54,378 bases of DNA from Bacteroidales bacterium (GTDB lineage: Bacteria > Bacteroidota > Bacteroidia > Bacteroidales > GWA2-32-17). The DNA is taken from assembly GCA_026417155.1 (NCBI GenBank), contig JAOADU010000084.1, positions 1 to 54,378 of the forward strand. The letters are read 5' to 3'. Under the pieces are notes generated by a model, which saw only the letters and a program-made list of their open reading frames with translations, did no database searches and was not told the DNA's origin. A program made the translations under genes and the position numbers. Shown here in pieces: positions 1 through 8,330 of the stretch (within the stretch, counting starts at the first letter, position 1; each line of letters starts with the position of its first letter).

Positions 1-13
1 CTAACAATGTCAT
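1..13 (-). CDS. Possible 5' end of cydA (partial)
   Basis: An ATG lies on the minus strand at 13-11, five bases after the DUF4492 stop, and stays open to the window edge, giving only Met-Thr-Leu-Leu. DUF4492 genes are, as far as I know, often followed by the cytochrome bd oxidase subunit I gene, so cydA is the expected neighbour. Four residues cannot identify a protein; this is context only. Confidence 0.25.
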
Positions 14-18
14 ATAAT

Positions 19-225
19 TTAATTTTTAGTTAATTCATGAATAATATACTTTGAACGCTCTTCATTTGTCTTAAAATCTCTTTTCAAAACATTTGGAAAG
101 AAAAACAATTTTAAAATAAAAAACATGATAAATAATTTAATAAAAATAATAATCCACAATGTTTTGCCTAAGGTACTTAAATGCTTAAATCCATCAACAT
201 ACATATAGAAAAACTTCTTTATCAT
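19..225 (-). CDS. DUF4492 small membrane protein
   Basis: A 68-residue protein beginning MIKKFFYMYVDGF, with one hydrophobic segment (about residues 20-43) followed by a charged tail. The pattern YVDGF, then LGKTLW, then KLFIMF and KLFFFPN is what I recognise as DUF4492. I chose the ATG at 225: the only earlier start in frame is a TTG at 240 that would overlap the upstream gene, while the ATG leaves a 7-base gap. Family members tend to sit next to cytochrome bd oxidase genes, and a start codon follows at position 13. A role as a small accessory subunit of the oxidase is inference. The family call is fairly secure; the function is not known. Confidence 0.8.
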   Translation of the reverse strand: MIKKFFYMYVDGFKHLSTLGKTLWIIIFIKLFIMFFILKLFFFPNVLKRDFKTNEERSKYIIHELTKN

Positions 226-232
226 GGAGGTA

Positions 233-1216
233 TTATTCAATTTGTGAAAAATATCGCATAAACTGAATGCGTTCGAAAGCGGCAGGCGATTCTACATTTT
301 GCATACTCATACTTCCTCTAAACTGACTAATTTTCTGATAACCTTTCGATTGCATCCAGTTTTCTATTTCACCAATTATTTGAGGTATAACTTCGTGTCC
401 CTTTTTATACAGCACACTCGATATTTGGACAGCTTTAGCTCCTGCAAGCAATTGCTTAATTACGGTTTTACCGTCCCAAATTCCAGTCGTAGCAGCAAAA
501 TCGTAATTTACTTTGTTGGACATAATGGCAATCCAACGTAAACTTTCGGTATATTCGGTAGGACTGCTAAAGACATTGCCTGCTACAATTTTCATTTTAT
601 CTATGTCTATATCGGGAGTATATTGGCGGTTAAATAAAACTACGCCTTGTACTAATTTATTCCAATCTAATTTTGTAAGTATATTTGACAAAGAAGTGTA
701 ATGATTGTTTAATTTTATTGCTAATGGTAGCTTAGTTTGTGAGCGAACCTTATCTATAATATCAAACATTTTTTGTTCAACTTCTGACGACGAAATTTTG
801 CCGTTAGTAGGCAATGTCATAATGTTTAGTTCTAAAGCGTCGGCTCCGGCTTGCTCTATTTCTTTTGCAAAGGAAACCCATTCGCTTGCACTAATACAAT
901 TAATAGATGCAATTATAGGTATTGCTGTTGTTTTTTTTGCTTGCTGTATAAGCAAAAGATATTGCTCAATTTCGTTAATACGACTGTAATTTTTAATGTA
1001 ATCGTACGCTTCGGGGTAATCCATTTTATTTTCAGCTATCTTCTGATGTGCATGGTAAAGAATTTGTTCTTCAAACAGAGATTTTAAAACTATTGCCCCT
1101 ATTCCGTTGTCGGACAATTTTTTGATTGATTCTATATTATTGGTTAATCCACAGCTTGCAGCTATGATTGGATTTTTTAAATTTAACCCTAAAAACGTTG
1201 TTTGCAAATCAGCCAT
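233..1216 (-). CDS. Dihydroorotate dehydrogenase-like flavoprotein
   Basis: A 327-residue TIM-barrel protein of the PyrD/DHODH superfamily. Near the N-terminus it has FLGLNLKNPIIAASCG, and near the C-terminus a phosphate/FMN-binding stretch TTGIWDG followed by LLAGAKAVQISS. The segment that in true class 1 enzymes carries the active-site Cys or Ser reads ELNIMTLPTN here, so that catalytic base appears to be missing. Bacteroidota commonly encode such a DHOD-like protein in addition to a genuine PyrD. FMN binding is likely; the substrate is unknown and I would not assign it to pyrimidine synthesis. It is followed 7 bases later by DUF4492 and lies 56 bases after the Crp/Fnr gene on the same strand, so all may be co-transcribed. 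Confidence 0.85.
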   Translation of the reverse strand: MADLQTTFLGLNLKNPIIAASCGLTNNIESIKKLSDNGIGAIVLKSLFEEQILYHAHQKIAENKMDYPEAYDYIKNYSRINEIEQYLLLIQQAKKTTAIPIIASINCISASEWVSFAKEIEQAGADALELNIMTLPTNGKISSSEVEQKMFDIIDKVRSQTKLPLAIKLNNHYTSLSNILTKLDWNKLVQGVVLFNRQYTPDIDIDKMKIVAGNVFSSPTEYTESLRWIAIMSNKVNYDFAATTGIWDGKTVIKQLLAGAKAVQISSVLYKKGHEVIPQIIGEIENWMQSKGYQKISQFRGSMSMQNVESPAAFERIQFMRYFSQIE

Positions 1217-1272
1217 AATTTTTTTGATTGTAAATTTATAGAAATTTAATGGAAAACATGTAAACTCTTCAT

Positions 1273-1983
1273 TTATTTTTTTGCCGATACTTTTTGCAAA
1301 GCTTTAATATCTAACAATTTTAATTTTCTTCCATTTATTTCAATCCATTTGTTTTCTTTGAACTCGCCAAGCAAGCGAATAACCGATTCCGTTGCCGTTC
1401 CGATAATATTGCCCAATTCTTCGCGTGTTAATACTATTTGCAAATTTTGTTCTTCATCAAGTCCGAAAGTATCTTTGAGAATCAATAACACTTCGGCAAG
1501 ACGTTCTTTTACAGTTTTTTGTGCAATATCGGTAATAAAAGCATTGGCTTCGCCAAGCTCTACGCATGCTAATTTTAGCATTTCGAGCGAAAATTTGCTG
1601 TTGTTTTCAAGTAATTGAAATAATGTTTCGCCTGGTATAAAACAAACTTGCGAATCCTCTAATACTTTTGCTGTATGGCATGCAAAATCATTGCTTAATA
1701 ACGAACGATAGCCAATAATATCGCCTTTTTTGGCAAACCGAATGATATGCTCTCGTCCTTCGAAACCAGTTTTATAGAGTTTAATTATACCATTGTGTAT
1801 GCAATAACATCCACTTATGCGACTTCCTTCATTGTAAATTGTTGTTCCTTTTTTAAAAACCTGACATATTTTTTCGTAATTCAGCAAATTAAGTTCATCA
1901 ATAGTAAGTTTATTAAAAACTGAAATAGAATTTATTATACAATCATCACACGAAGGAGTTGATGTTTGATTTTTTCGTTTCAT
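1273..1983 (-). CDS. Crp/Fnr family transcriptional regulator
   Basis: A 236-residue cytoplasmic regulator. Residues about 20-140 form the cyclic-nucleotide-binding beta-roll (KKGTTIYNEGSRISG, then GDIIGYRSLL). Residues about 155-232 form the Crp winged helix-turn-helix (LTREELGNIIGTATESVIRLL). Cysteines at 12 and 15 form a CxxC before the beta-roll and others are at 40, 59 and 61, which recalls FNR-type iron-sulfur or redox sensing, but the spacing is not that of E. coli FNR. The effector is therefore uncertain. Context is suggestive: the genes read after it are a flavoprotein, DUF4492 and possibly cytochrome bd oxidase, which would fit control by oxygen or redox state. Confidence 0.9.
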   Translation of the reverse strand: MKRKNQTSTPSCDDCIINSISVFNKLTIDELNLLNYEKICQVFKKGTTIYNEGSRISGCYCIHNGIIKLYKTGFEGREHIIRFAKKGDIIGYRSLLSNDFACHTAKVLEDSQVCFIPGETLFQLLENNSKFSLEMLKLACVELGEANAFITDIAQKTVKERLAEVLLILKDTFGLDEEQNLQIVLTREELGNIIGTATESVIRLLGEFKENKWIEINGRKLKLLDIKALQKVSAKK

Positions 1984-2090
1984 TATTTACTGATATTTAA
2001 GTATTTATACACTTAATTTAGAGATTTTAAGCATGTGGTAAAAATAGTAATAATTTTGCAAATAAAAATAACTTTAGTCATAAAATTCGA

Positions 2091-2098
2091 TATTTTTG
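2091..2098 (+). promoter_or_regulatory. Bacteroidota -7 box for the CoA-binding protein gene
   Basis: TATTTTTG matches the TAnnTTTG consensus exactly and lies 13 bases before the ATG at 2112, implying a very short leader. No convincing -33 TTG is at ideal spacing. A second TAATTTTG is at 2051-2058. Confidence 0.55.
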
Positions 2099-2111
2099 TA
2101 AAAAAATAAGA

Positions 2112-2468
2112 ATGAAGACCGTTGTTTTAGGGGCAAGTCCAAATCCCGAACGATATTCGTACAAGGCTGTTAAGAAGTTAAAACAGCATGGTTACGAAGT
2201 CATAGCCATAGGAAAACGAAAAGGGAATATTGATGGCATAGAAATTATTCAGCAATTGCCATTTTTATCCGATGTACATACAATAGCCATGTATTTGTCT
2301 CCTTCCAATCAGAAAGAATATTATGATTATATTTTATCATTAAAACCACAACGTATCATCTTTAATCCTGGAACAGAAAATAAAGAATTAGCTACTCTCG
2401 CAGAGAAAAATGGAATTGCCGTTGTAGAATGGTGTGTGTTGATTATGCTTGCTGGAAATCAATACTAA
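2112..2468 (+). CDS. CoA-binding domain protein (Rossmann fold)
   Basis: A 118-residue single-domain protein of the CoA_binding_2 (YccU-like) family. The N-terminal TVVLGASPNPERYS is the nucleotide-binding loop of the family, followed by YKAVKKLKQHGYEVIAIG and, near the C-terminus, IIFNPGTENKEL and AVVEWCVLIML. The length matches stand-alone members. The family binds CoA in structures, but no reaction is established. The gene begins just after a perfect -7 box and is followed 11 bases after its stop by the GT-C/TPR membrane protein gene, so the two are probably transcribed together, though nothing suggests a shared job. Confidence 0.85.
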   Translation: MKTVVLGASPNPERYSYKAVKKLKQHGYEVIAIGKRKGNIDGIEIIQQLPFLSDVHTIAMYLSPSNQKEYYDYILSLKPQRIIFNPGTENKELATLAEKNGIAVVEWCVLIMLAGNQY

Positions 2469-2479
2469 TCTTCATTGTT

Positions 2480-4405
2480 ATGAAAAAAAATAAAGATAGA
2501 AAATTTCATAATAAACAAAGTTCCCAGAATAATTTAACCAAAAAACTATCCAACGAAAAAAAAATAAATTATTTACCTTATTACATTATTATTTTTGTTG
2601 TTGCTTTTTTGGCCTATGCTAATACACTTACTCATGGTTATGTGCTCGACGATTATTCGGTAATAAAAGAAAATTATGTTGTTAAAAAAGGATTTGAAGG
2701 AATTCCTACTATCTTAAAAACAGGTTATAGATTTGGTTATTGGAATTCGCCCGATAATTTGTATCGTCCTTTATCGCTTATAATGTTTGCTGTTGAATGG
2801 CAATTATTTCCCGATAAACCATTTGTATCTCATTTAATGAATGTAATTTTGTTTGCTTTGTTATGCGTTTTTCTCTTTAAATGGTTACTGATTTTCTTAA
2901 AAGATTATTCTATTCATTTTGCTTTTATAGCTGTTTTACTATATGCTTTACATCCTATACATACCGAAGTTGTTGCAAACATTAAAAGCCGTGACGAAAT
3001 TTTAGCTTTTCTATTTGCAATAATTACAATGATTTTATTTGTCCGATATCATCATACTTCTAAATGGTATTGGCTGGTTAGTGCTTTATTTTCGTTTCTA
3101 TTGGCTTTATTATCGAAAGAAAGTGCCATAACATTTTTAGCCATCATACCGCTATCATTTTATTTCTTTAAAATTATACCCAATCAACGCAATGTTTTTA
3201 TTACTGTGTTAATGCTTGTTCCTGTTTTACTATTCTTTGCCATGCGGCATAGAGCCATTGGGCATCAATTGCATTTAGACGAAACATCAATGATTGATAA
3301 TTTGTTAGTTGCTGCCCCCGATTTCATCTCACGATATGCTACTGCCATTAAAATTTTAGGATTATATTTATGGAAATTAGTTGTGCCTTATCCATTAGCG
3401 TGCGATTATTCGTATAATCAAATTCCAATTGTTGGATTAACAAATATTTATTTTATCATCTCGTTTATTGTTCATTTATTGTTATTTACGTTAGCCATTT
3501 ATTGGTTTAAAAAAAGACATCTTTTGTCGTTTCTCATATTGTTTTACTTTATTAGCATGTCAATAAACTCAAATTTATTGATATTAATAGGAACATCATT
3601 TGGAGAACGCTTATTATTTGTCCCATCATTTGCTTATACAACCTTTATTAGTTTTGTATTAATAAAATTTTCAAAACACACGATATTGCCGAATTCAATT
3701 TTATCTGCATATAAAGTTATTTTTTCAAAACCTGTCTTCCTTTCATTGATAATTTTAGTGCCTTATCTTTTCCTCACCATATCAAGAAACAAAGATTGGA
3801 AATCGAGCCTGTCATTATACGAAGCAGATATTCGAAAATCGCCAAACTCGGCACACATGAATTATTATTATGGCTTAGAACTCATGAAAGAAAGAGCCAT
3901 GAAAGACGGAAAAGTAGTAAATCCCTCCTATTTAGATTCAGCTATTTTTTATTTTACAAAAGCAAAACAAATCATTCCAACCTATGCCGATGCTTATGAT
4001 CAGATAGGCTTAGCATATTTTAGAAAAAACGATTGGGACAAAGCTCTTGCATACTATGATACGTGCTTAACATTAGCTCCCGGAAAGCCTATCACCTATA
4101 GCAATATGGGAGTAATATATTTTCAGCGACAACAATACGATAAGGCTCTCGAATTATACGAAAAAGTGGTTCGATACGATCCAAAATTTGCAGACGGATG
4201 GTTTAATTTAGGAAGCACTTATGGCACATTAGGTAGATTTAATGATGCCATATATGCATTCAAAAAATGTCTGGAATTTAATCCTGAAAAAGCCGAAGCT
4301 TATTATTTTTTGGGTATTACATATCAAAACCTAAAAGACGAAACTAATGCTCAATTTTATTTGAATAAAGCATACGAACTGAATCCTAACTTAAAAAAAC
4401 CATAA
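2480..4405 (+). CDS. TMTC-like GT-C fold membrane protein with C-terminal TPRs
   Basis: A 641-residue protein with a basic N-terminal tail, about ten hydrophobic segments from residue 31 to about 430, and a soluble C-terminal third with about four to five tetratricopeptide repeats. After the first TM segment a periplasmic loop holds the diacid D57-D58 (in THGYVLDDY), then NLYRPLS and HPIHTEVVANIKSRDE. This arrangement is typical of GT-C glycosyltransferases and resembles TMTC (DUF1736) proteins, which in animals are O-mannosyltransferases with TPRs. A lipid-linked sugar donor and a secreted protein or glycan acceptor are plausible but unproven. I chose ATG 2480, 11 bases after the upstream stop; a longer reading from 2429 would overlap that gene. 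It converges with pdxH with only 4 bases between stops. Confidence 0.8.
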   Translation: MKKNKDRKFHNKQSSQNNLTKKLSNEKKINYLPYYIIIFVVAFLAYANTLTHGYVLDDYSVIKENYVVKKGFEGIPTILKTGYRFGYWNSPDNLYRPLSLIMFAVEWQLFPDKPFVSHLMNVILFALLCVFLFKWLLIFLKDYSIHFAFIAVLLYALHPIHTEVVANIKSRDEILAFLFAIITMILFVRYHHTSKWYWLVSALFSFLLALLSKESAITFLAIIPLSFYFFKIIPNQRNVFITVLMLVPVLLFFAMRHRAIGHQLHLDETSMIDNLLVAAPDFISRYATAIKILGLYLWKLVVPYPLACDYSYNQIPIVGLTNIYFIISFIVHLLLFTLAIYWFKKRHLLSFLILFYFISMSINSNLLILIGTSFGERLLFVPSFAYTTFISFVLIKFSKHTILPNSILSAYKVIFSKPVFLSLIILVPYLFLTISRNKDWKSSLSLYEADIRKSPNSAHMNYYYGLELMKERAMKDGKVVNPSYLDSAIFYFTKAKQIIPTYADAYDQIGLAYFRKNDWDKALAYYDTCLTLAPGKPITYSNMGVIYFQRQQYDKALELYEKVVRYDPKFADGWFNLGSTYGTLGRFNDAIYAFKKCLEFNPEKAEAYYFLGITYQNLKDETNAQFYLNKAYELNPNLKKP

Positions 4406-4409
4406 AAAA

Positions 4410-5021
4410 TTAAGGATAAAGGCGTACATGCGACCATTCTCCTTGCACAATAGAATAAGCAACTCTGTCGTGTAACCGTGAAGGCATGCCTTGCCAGAAT
4501 TCAAAATAATAAGGGACAACCAAATACCCCCCCCAAGTTTCGGGACGAACAGGATGTTTTATGTTTTTAAATTGCCGTATCAGTGCTGCTCGACTGGGTA
4601 AAATTTCGCTTTGTTTTGAAATCATGGCAGATTTTTGACTTTCAACAGGTCGCGAATAAAAATATTTGTCCGACTCTGCTGCCGAAATTTTTTGACATGT
4701 TCCCAATATTCTAACTTGTCGCTCGGTTGTTTGCCAAAAAAACAACAACGAAACTTTTTGATTATGTTCTATTTGCTTGCCTTTTGCACTTGAATAATGA
4801 GTAAAAAAAACAAAGCCTTTTTCGGAAAATGATTTCAATAATACAACCCGACTATGTGGCTGTAATTGTTCATCTACGGTTGACAATACCATCGCATTAA
4901 CTTCGAAAGATTCGAATTTCTCCGCTTCTTGAAACCATTTTTCGAATAATTTGAACGGATTTTTTCTTGCTATTATTACTTTTCCACTATAATTTTTTCG
5001 ATAATCGGAAAGGTTATACAT
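4410..5021 (-). CDS. pdxH: Pyridoxamine 5'-phosphate oxidase
   Basis: A 203-residue FMN enzyme that oxidises pyridoxine or pyridoxamine 5'-phosphate to pyridoxal 5'-phosphate in vitamin B6 synthesis and salvage. It carries the family landmarks in order: LSDYRKNY near the N-terminus, PHSRVVLLKSF (FMN and substrate region), FFTHYSSAKGKQ, SRPVESQKSAMIS, and the C-terminal signature WGGYLVVP, FEFWQG, RLHDR and the closing VRLYP. A start 48 bases upstream (5069) is possible but would add a hydrophobic tail foreign to the family. A -7 box on this strand at 5041-5034 places the transcript start downstream of 5069, which settles the ATG at 5021. The protein should be cytosolic and dimeric. Confidence 0.95.
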   Translation of the reverse strand: MYNLSDYRKNYSGKVIIARKNPFKLFEKWFQEAEKFESFEVNAMVLSTVDEQLQPHSRVVLLKSFSEKGFVFFTHYSSAKGKQIEHNQKVSLLFFWQTTERQVRILGTCQKISAAESDKYFYSRPVESQKSAMISKQSEILPSRAALIRQFKNIKHPVRPETWGGYLVVPYYFEFWQGMPSRLHDRVAYSIVQGEWSHVRLYP

Positions 5022-5033
5022 CTTTTTTTTATA

Positions 5034-5041
5034 CAAAGTTA
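5034..5041 (-). promoter_or_regulatory. -7 box of pdxH
   Basis: Reads TAACTTTG on the minus strand, an exact TAnnTTTG match 12 bases before the pdxH ATG. It decides between two candidate starts, because the upstream one would lie before the expected transcript start. Confidence 0.6.
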
Positions 5042-5094
5042 TAGAAAACAACATCGAATAAAAATGCAAACAACTATCGTTAAAATTTTCAAAC

Positions 5095-5988
5095 CTAAAT
5101 CAATATCCCACGAACAAGATATATTATCAAAACAATTATTCCTATTACAAACTCAATACCTTTCTTTGATGGAGAAAACAACATCATTAATCTTAATGGC
5201 AATAATCCTGTTAAACAAAGTCCAATAATTCCAAAAGTTTCCTTATATGCAAGGTAAAATACGTTATCCCACAAATTCAAAGTTAAATTTATTATAAATT
5301 GTTCACCAAATTGTCGAATTGTTTTTGTTTTTTCTATGAACCAAGTAACCTTTGAATTTTCAAAAATAACGGTTATATACAAAAGTGCAGCAAATAGTGC
5401 AACAAATGTTACAATAGCTAATATGGTATCAATAACAGAAATATTAATGATTGTTGAAATCCAATAACTAACATATCCACTAAAAATTAACCACGGAATG
5501 TATAGAAATAGCACTAATTTTACAACAGAACTAAAATTATTCTTTGCTTCTATTGGCTCATTTGAAGTACCATCGTCTTTATCAAATATCATTGTTTTCC
5601 CTTCGATAAAACCAAACATTGCAAACAGAAGTCCCAAAATGTAGGCAATGAAAGTAATTTCTTGAGAAATAGTATAAATTTTTTGAAAATCAGGATGATG
5701 TGAAAACATGTAGGGTATAGTAATAATAAGCGAGCCAAATATTAATAAAATTAAGCTATTAACGCCCATTTTTACAATCTTAAAAGATAAATTTTTTTGG
5801 TATAATTCAAATAAACTGCCTATTTGTCGAAAAAAGAAAAACATAAATATGCAATAGATTATAGCAAACATTAAGGGATGAATCAATGCCAAAAATTTTA
5901 AGTCTCCTACATCAACTGAAACAAAAGGAAAAAGTAATACATTTGTAAGAATCATAAAATCAAAGACATAATGATTTATTCTTTTCAT
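5095..5988 (-). CDS. Unknown polytopic membrane protein (about 8 TM)
   Basis: A 297-residue protein I do not recognise. It has about eight hydrophobic segments, near residues 8-25, 30-52, 73-93, 107-127, 152-176, 183-208, 250-272 and 278-296, with a charged loop around 130-148 between the fourth and fifth. There is no signal peptide, no catalytic motif I can name, and no soluble domain. Composition resembles the neighbouring genes, so transfer is not suggested. It lies upstream of pdxH on the same strand, but pdxH has its own -7 box. A transporter or small integral membrane protein of the inner membrane is the most that can be said. Confidence 0.7.
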   Translation of the reverse strand: MKRINHYVFDFMILTNVLLFPFVSVDVGDLKFLALIHPLMFAIIYCIFMFFFFRQIGSLFELYQKNLSFKIVKMGVNSLILLIFGSLIITIPYMFSHHPDFQKIYTISQEITFIAYILGLLFAMFGFIEGKTMIFDKDDGTSNEPIEAKNNFSSVVKLVLFLYIPWLIFSGYVSYWISTIINISVIDTILAIVTFVALFAALLYITVIFENSKVTWFIEKTKTIRQFGEQFIINLTLNLWDNVFYLAYKETFGIIGLCLTGLLPLRLMMLFSPSKKGIEFVIGIIVLIIYLVRGILI

Positions 5989-6110
5989 ACCTACCTAATA
6001 TTTCTTACAACGTATAAGATGTAAAAATAAAAAATTTATGCAAATCAAACACAGAACACAAAAACATTAAATTGAAAATGATGTGCATATAATTGGTTCA
6101 TTTTTTGATG

Positions 6111-6118
6111 TATATTTG
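6111..6118 (+). promoter_or_regulatory. -7 box of the DUF4783-nadC-yihY operon
   Basis: TATATTTG, an exact TAnnTTTG match 15 bases before the ATG at 6134. A TTG at 6093-6095 is a possible -33 element, although its spacing of 15 is short. Confidence 0.55.
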
Positions 6119-6133
6119 TAAAAAAATAGATTT

Positions 6134-6517
6134 ATGAATGCAATTTTCTTTATATGGTTATGGATGGCAATTATTGGTAACACTATAGCCGATTTGCCAG
6201 AACCTATTAGCAATGCTATCAAAAATGGTAACGCTACTGAGCTTACTAAATATTTCAACACGAATATTGATTTAACCATTTTGGATAAACAGGATATTTA
6301 CAGTAAAACCCAAGCTGAATCGTTATTAAAAGAGTTTTTTGCTAAAAATGTGCCTTCCAATTTCAGAGTTATTCATCAAGGTGGAAAAGACGATGCTCAA
6401 TATTATGTAGGAAAACTCACAACATCAACGGGCATATATAGAATTTCTATATTAATGAAAGGACAAGGAAAATCTTCATTAATTCACCAATTTAGAATTG
6501 AAAAAGAAAATGATTGA
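6134..6517 (+). CDS. DUF4783 secreted protein
   Basis: A 127-residue protein with a cleavable signal peptide (about 1-19) and a compact alpha+beta domain of the DUF4783 type, an NTF2-like fold. Features include the ISNAIKNGNATELTKYF helix, DIYSKTQAESLLKEFF, then the strands carrying HQGGKDDAQYYVGKL and YRISILMKG. It should act in the periplasm or at the envelope; no reaction is known. In Bacteroidota it commonly sits directly before nadC, as here, where the two reading frames overlap by 8 bases (6510-6517) and translation is likely coupled. Why a secreted protein is tied to NAD synthesis is unexplained. Confidence 0.85.
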   Translation: MNAIFFIWLWMAIIGNTIADLPEPISNAIKNGNATELTKYFNTNIDLTILDKQDIYSKTQAESLLKEFFAKNVPSNFRVIHQGGKDDAQYYVGKLTTSTGIYRISILMKGQGKSSLIHQFRIEKEND

Positions 6518-7358
6518 CAAGGGAATTAAAGAATGGGTTGAAAGGTATATTGAAGAAGATGTAGGTGCAGGTGATGTTACAACATTAGCAACTATTCCCA
6601 ACAACATCCATGGCGAAGCCAAATTGTGGGTCAAAGAGCAAGGAATACTTGCCGGAGTGGCCATTGCGAAACAAATTTTCGAATGGTATGATACAGAATC
6701 AAAAGTTGAAATATTTTTACATGATGGCACCATTTGCGATGGCAATAAAAATTTAGTTTTTTCCGTAAAATCTAACGTTCATACATTGCTAAAGTTAGAA
6801 CGACTTATTCTTAACATTATGCAACGTATGAGCGGTATTGCCACAACTACCCATAAATTTGTAAAAGCTGTCGAAGGAACGAAAGCCATTATATTAGACA
6901 CAAGAAAAACAACACCCGGGTTTCGTTATTTCGAAAAAATGGCTGTTCGTATAGGCGGCGGTCAAAACCATCGTTTTGGTTTATTCGACCAAATACTCAT
7001 AAAAGACAATCACATAGATTTTGCAGGGGGTATTGATAATGCGCTTATTCAAACTCAAAAATATATTGAAAAAAATAATCTCCAAATTCCCATCGAAGTT
7101 GAAGCAAGAACTTTGAGCGATATTGAAAAAATTTTACAATACCCTTTTGTAACCATTATTTTACTCGACAATTTTTCACTAAGCGAAACACAACAAGCAG
7201 TAAAATTAATAGACGGAAAAGTAAAAGTAGAATCGAGCGGAGGTATCAATATACATAATGTAAGAGATTATGCTTTATGCGGAGTCGATTATATTAGTAT
7301 TGGCGCACTAACTCATCATGTTAGTAGCTTAGATTTAAGTTTAAAAGCTAGTTTTTAA
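6510..7358 (+). CDS. nadC: Nicotinate-nucleotide pyrophosphorylase (carboxylating)
   Basis: A 282-residue quinolinate phosphoribosyltransferase, which makes nicotinate mononucleotide, CO2 and pyrophosphate from quinolinate and PRPP in de novo NAD synthesis. Visible landmarks are EEDVGAGDVTT near the N-terminus, RLILNIMQRMSGIATTT, the active-site block DTRKTTPGFR followed by VRIGGGQNHRFGL, then ILIKDNHI, EVEAR, ESSGGI and DYISIGALTH. Length is normal. I start it at ATG 6510, which overlaps the DUF4783 end by 8 bases; a TTG 12 bases earlier is possible. Its stop is followed one base later by the ATG of the yihY-like gene. Confidence 0.96.
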   Translation: MIDKGIKEWVERYIEEDVGAGDVTTLATIPNNIHGEAKLWVKEQGILAGVAIAKQIFEWYDTESKVEIFLHDGTICDGNKNLVFSVKSNVHTLLKLERLILNIMQRMSGIATTTHKFVKAVEGTKAIILDTRKTTPGFRYFEKMAVRIGGGQNHRFGLFDQILIKDNHIDFAGGIDNALIQTQKYIEKNNLQIPIEVEARTLSDIEKILQYPFVTIILLDNFSLSETQQAVKLIDGKVKVESSGGINIHNVRDYALCGVDYISIGALTHHVSSLDLSLKASF

Positions 7359-7359
7359 C

Positions 7360-8274
7360 ATGAACTTAGCACAAAAAACTCTTAATTTTTTAAAAACATT
7401 TACTTTACCGGGATTCGATCAATTGCCTTTATGGGAAGTTTTAAAGTTTCTTATCAAAAGCTTAAATAAATCGGCATTAACCGTCAGAGCTTCGTCTATT
7501 TCGTATAATCTTTTTTTGGCATTGTTCCCTGCACTAATTTTTTTCTTTTCTGCATTAGCTTATGTTCCTATTTCAGGTTTTACACACGAATTGCTTAGGC
7601 TTCTTAAAGAAGTTATGCCTACAAATGCTTACCTTACTATTCGAAGCACAATCATAGATATAATTCAATACAAACGTGCCGGACTATTATCTTTTGGTTT
7701 TGTTTCTACCTTGTATTTCGCTACCAATGGCATGAATGCGCTAATCGCTGCTTTTAATGCAACAGAGCTTACTTACGATAATAGAAACTGGTTTCAACGA
7801 CGTGTAGTTGCATTTATCTTATTACTAATTTTTTCAATTTTAATTATATTGGCAATTGCTTTGCTTATTTTTAGCCAATCGTTTTTTAATTTTCTTGTTG
7901 AGCAAGACTTTATTCGAACAGGAATATTATTATGGCTACTTAAACTTGCCAAATGGATTATTGTATTATCGTGCTTTTTCTTTTCAATTTCTTTTTTGTA
8001 TTATTTTGCACCTGCAAGAAAATCCAAATTTAAGCTAATTTCGGCTGGTTCAACATTAGCAACCCTTTTAGTTTTACTGGTATCTCTTGGTTTTTCCTAT
8101 TACGTTAACAATTTTGGACAATACAATAAACTTTACGGTTCATTAGGAACACTCATTGTGCTTATGTTATGGATTTATTTTAATTCGCTTGCTTTACTTA
8201 TAGGATATGAATTAAATTGGTCTATTCGTCATACAAAACAAAAATTAAAAGAATTGAAACATCAAAGTAGTTAG
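7360..8274 (+). CDS. YihY/BrkB family inner-membrane protein
   Basis: A 304-residue protein of the YihY (formerly virulence factor BrkB) family. After an amphipathic start it has about six TM segments from residue 45 to about 280. Family motifs include ALTVRASSISYNLFLALFPALIFFF near residue 40, the central FATNGMNALIAAFN, and the C-terminal GTLIVLMLWIYFNSLALLIGYELN. The last 15 residues are basic and cytoplasmic. The old RNase BN assignment of this family was withdrawn, and its true function is not established. It starts one base after the nadC stop, so it is the third gene of that operon. Confidence 0.9.
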   Translation: MNLAQKTLNFLKTFTLPGFDQLPLWEVLKFLIKSLNKSALTVRASSISYNLFLALFPALIFFFSALAYVPISGFTHELLRLLKEVMPTNAYLTIRSTIIDIIQYKRAGLLSFGFVSTLYFATNGMNALIAAFNATELTYDNRNWFQRRVVAFILLLIFSILIILAIALLIFSQSFFNFLVEQDFIRTGILLWLLKLAKWIIVLSCFFFSISFLYYFAPARKSKFKLISAGSTLATLLVLLVSLGFSYYVNNFGQYNKLYGSLGTLIVLMLWIYFNSLALLIGYELNWSIRHTKQKLKELKHQSS

Positions 8275-8289
8275 AATAGTTTTTTTATC

Positions 8290-8297
8290 TAATTTTG
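8290..8297 (+). promoter_or_regulatory. -7 box of ftcD
   Basis: TAATTTTG, an exact TAnnTTTG match 33 bases before the ATG at 8331. It overlaps the only alternative start (TTG 8295), which argues for the downstream ATG. Confidence 0.5.
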
Positions 8298-8330
8298 AAC
8301 AACGAAATAAAATATTCAAAACTATACATT

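Noticed and set aside
6067-6279. A 70-codon minus-strand frame opposite DUF4783.
   Set aside because: It is antisense to a well-supported gene with its own promoter and signal peptide and has no recognisable protein features.
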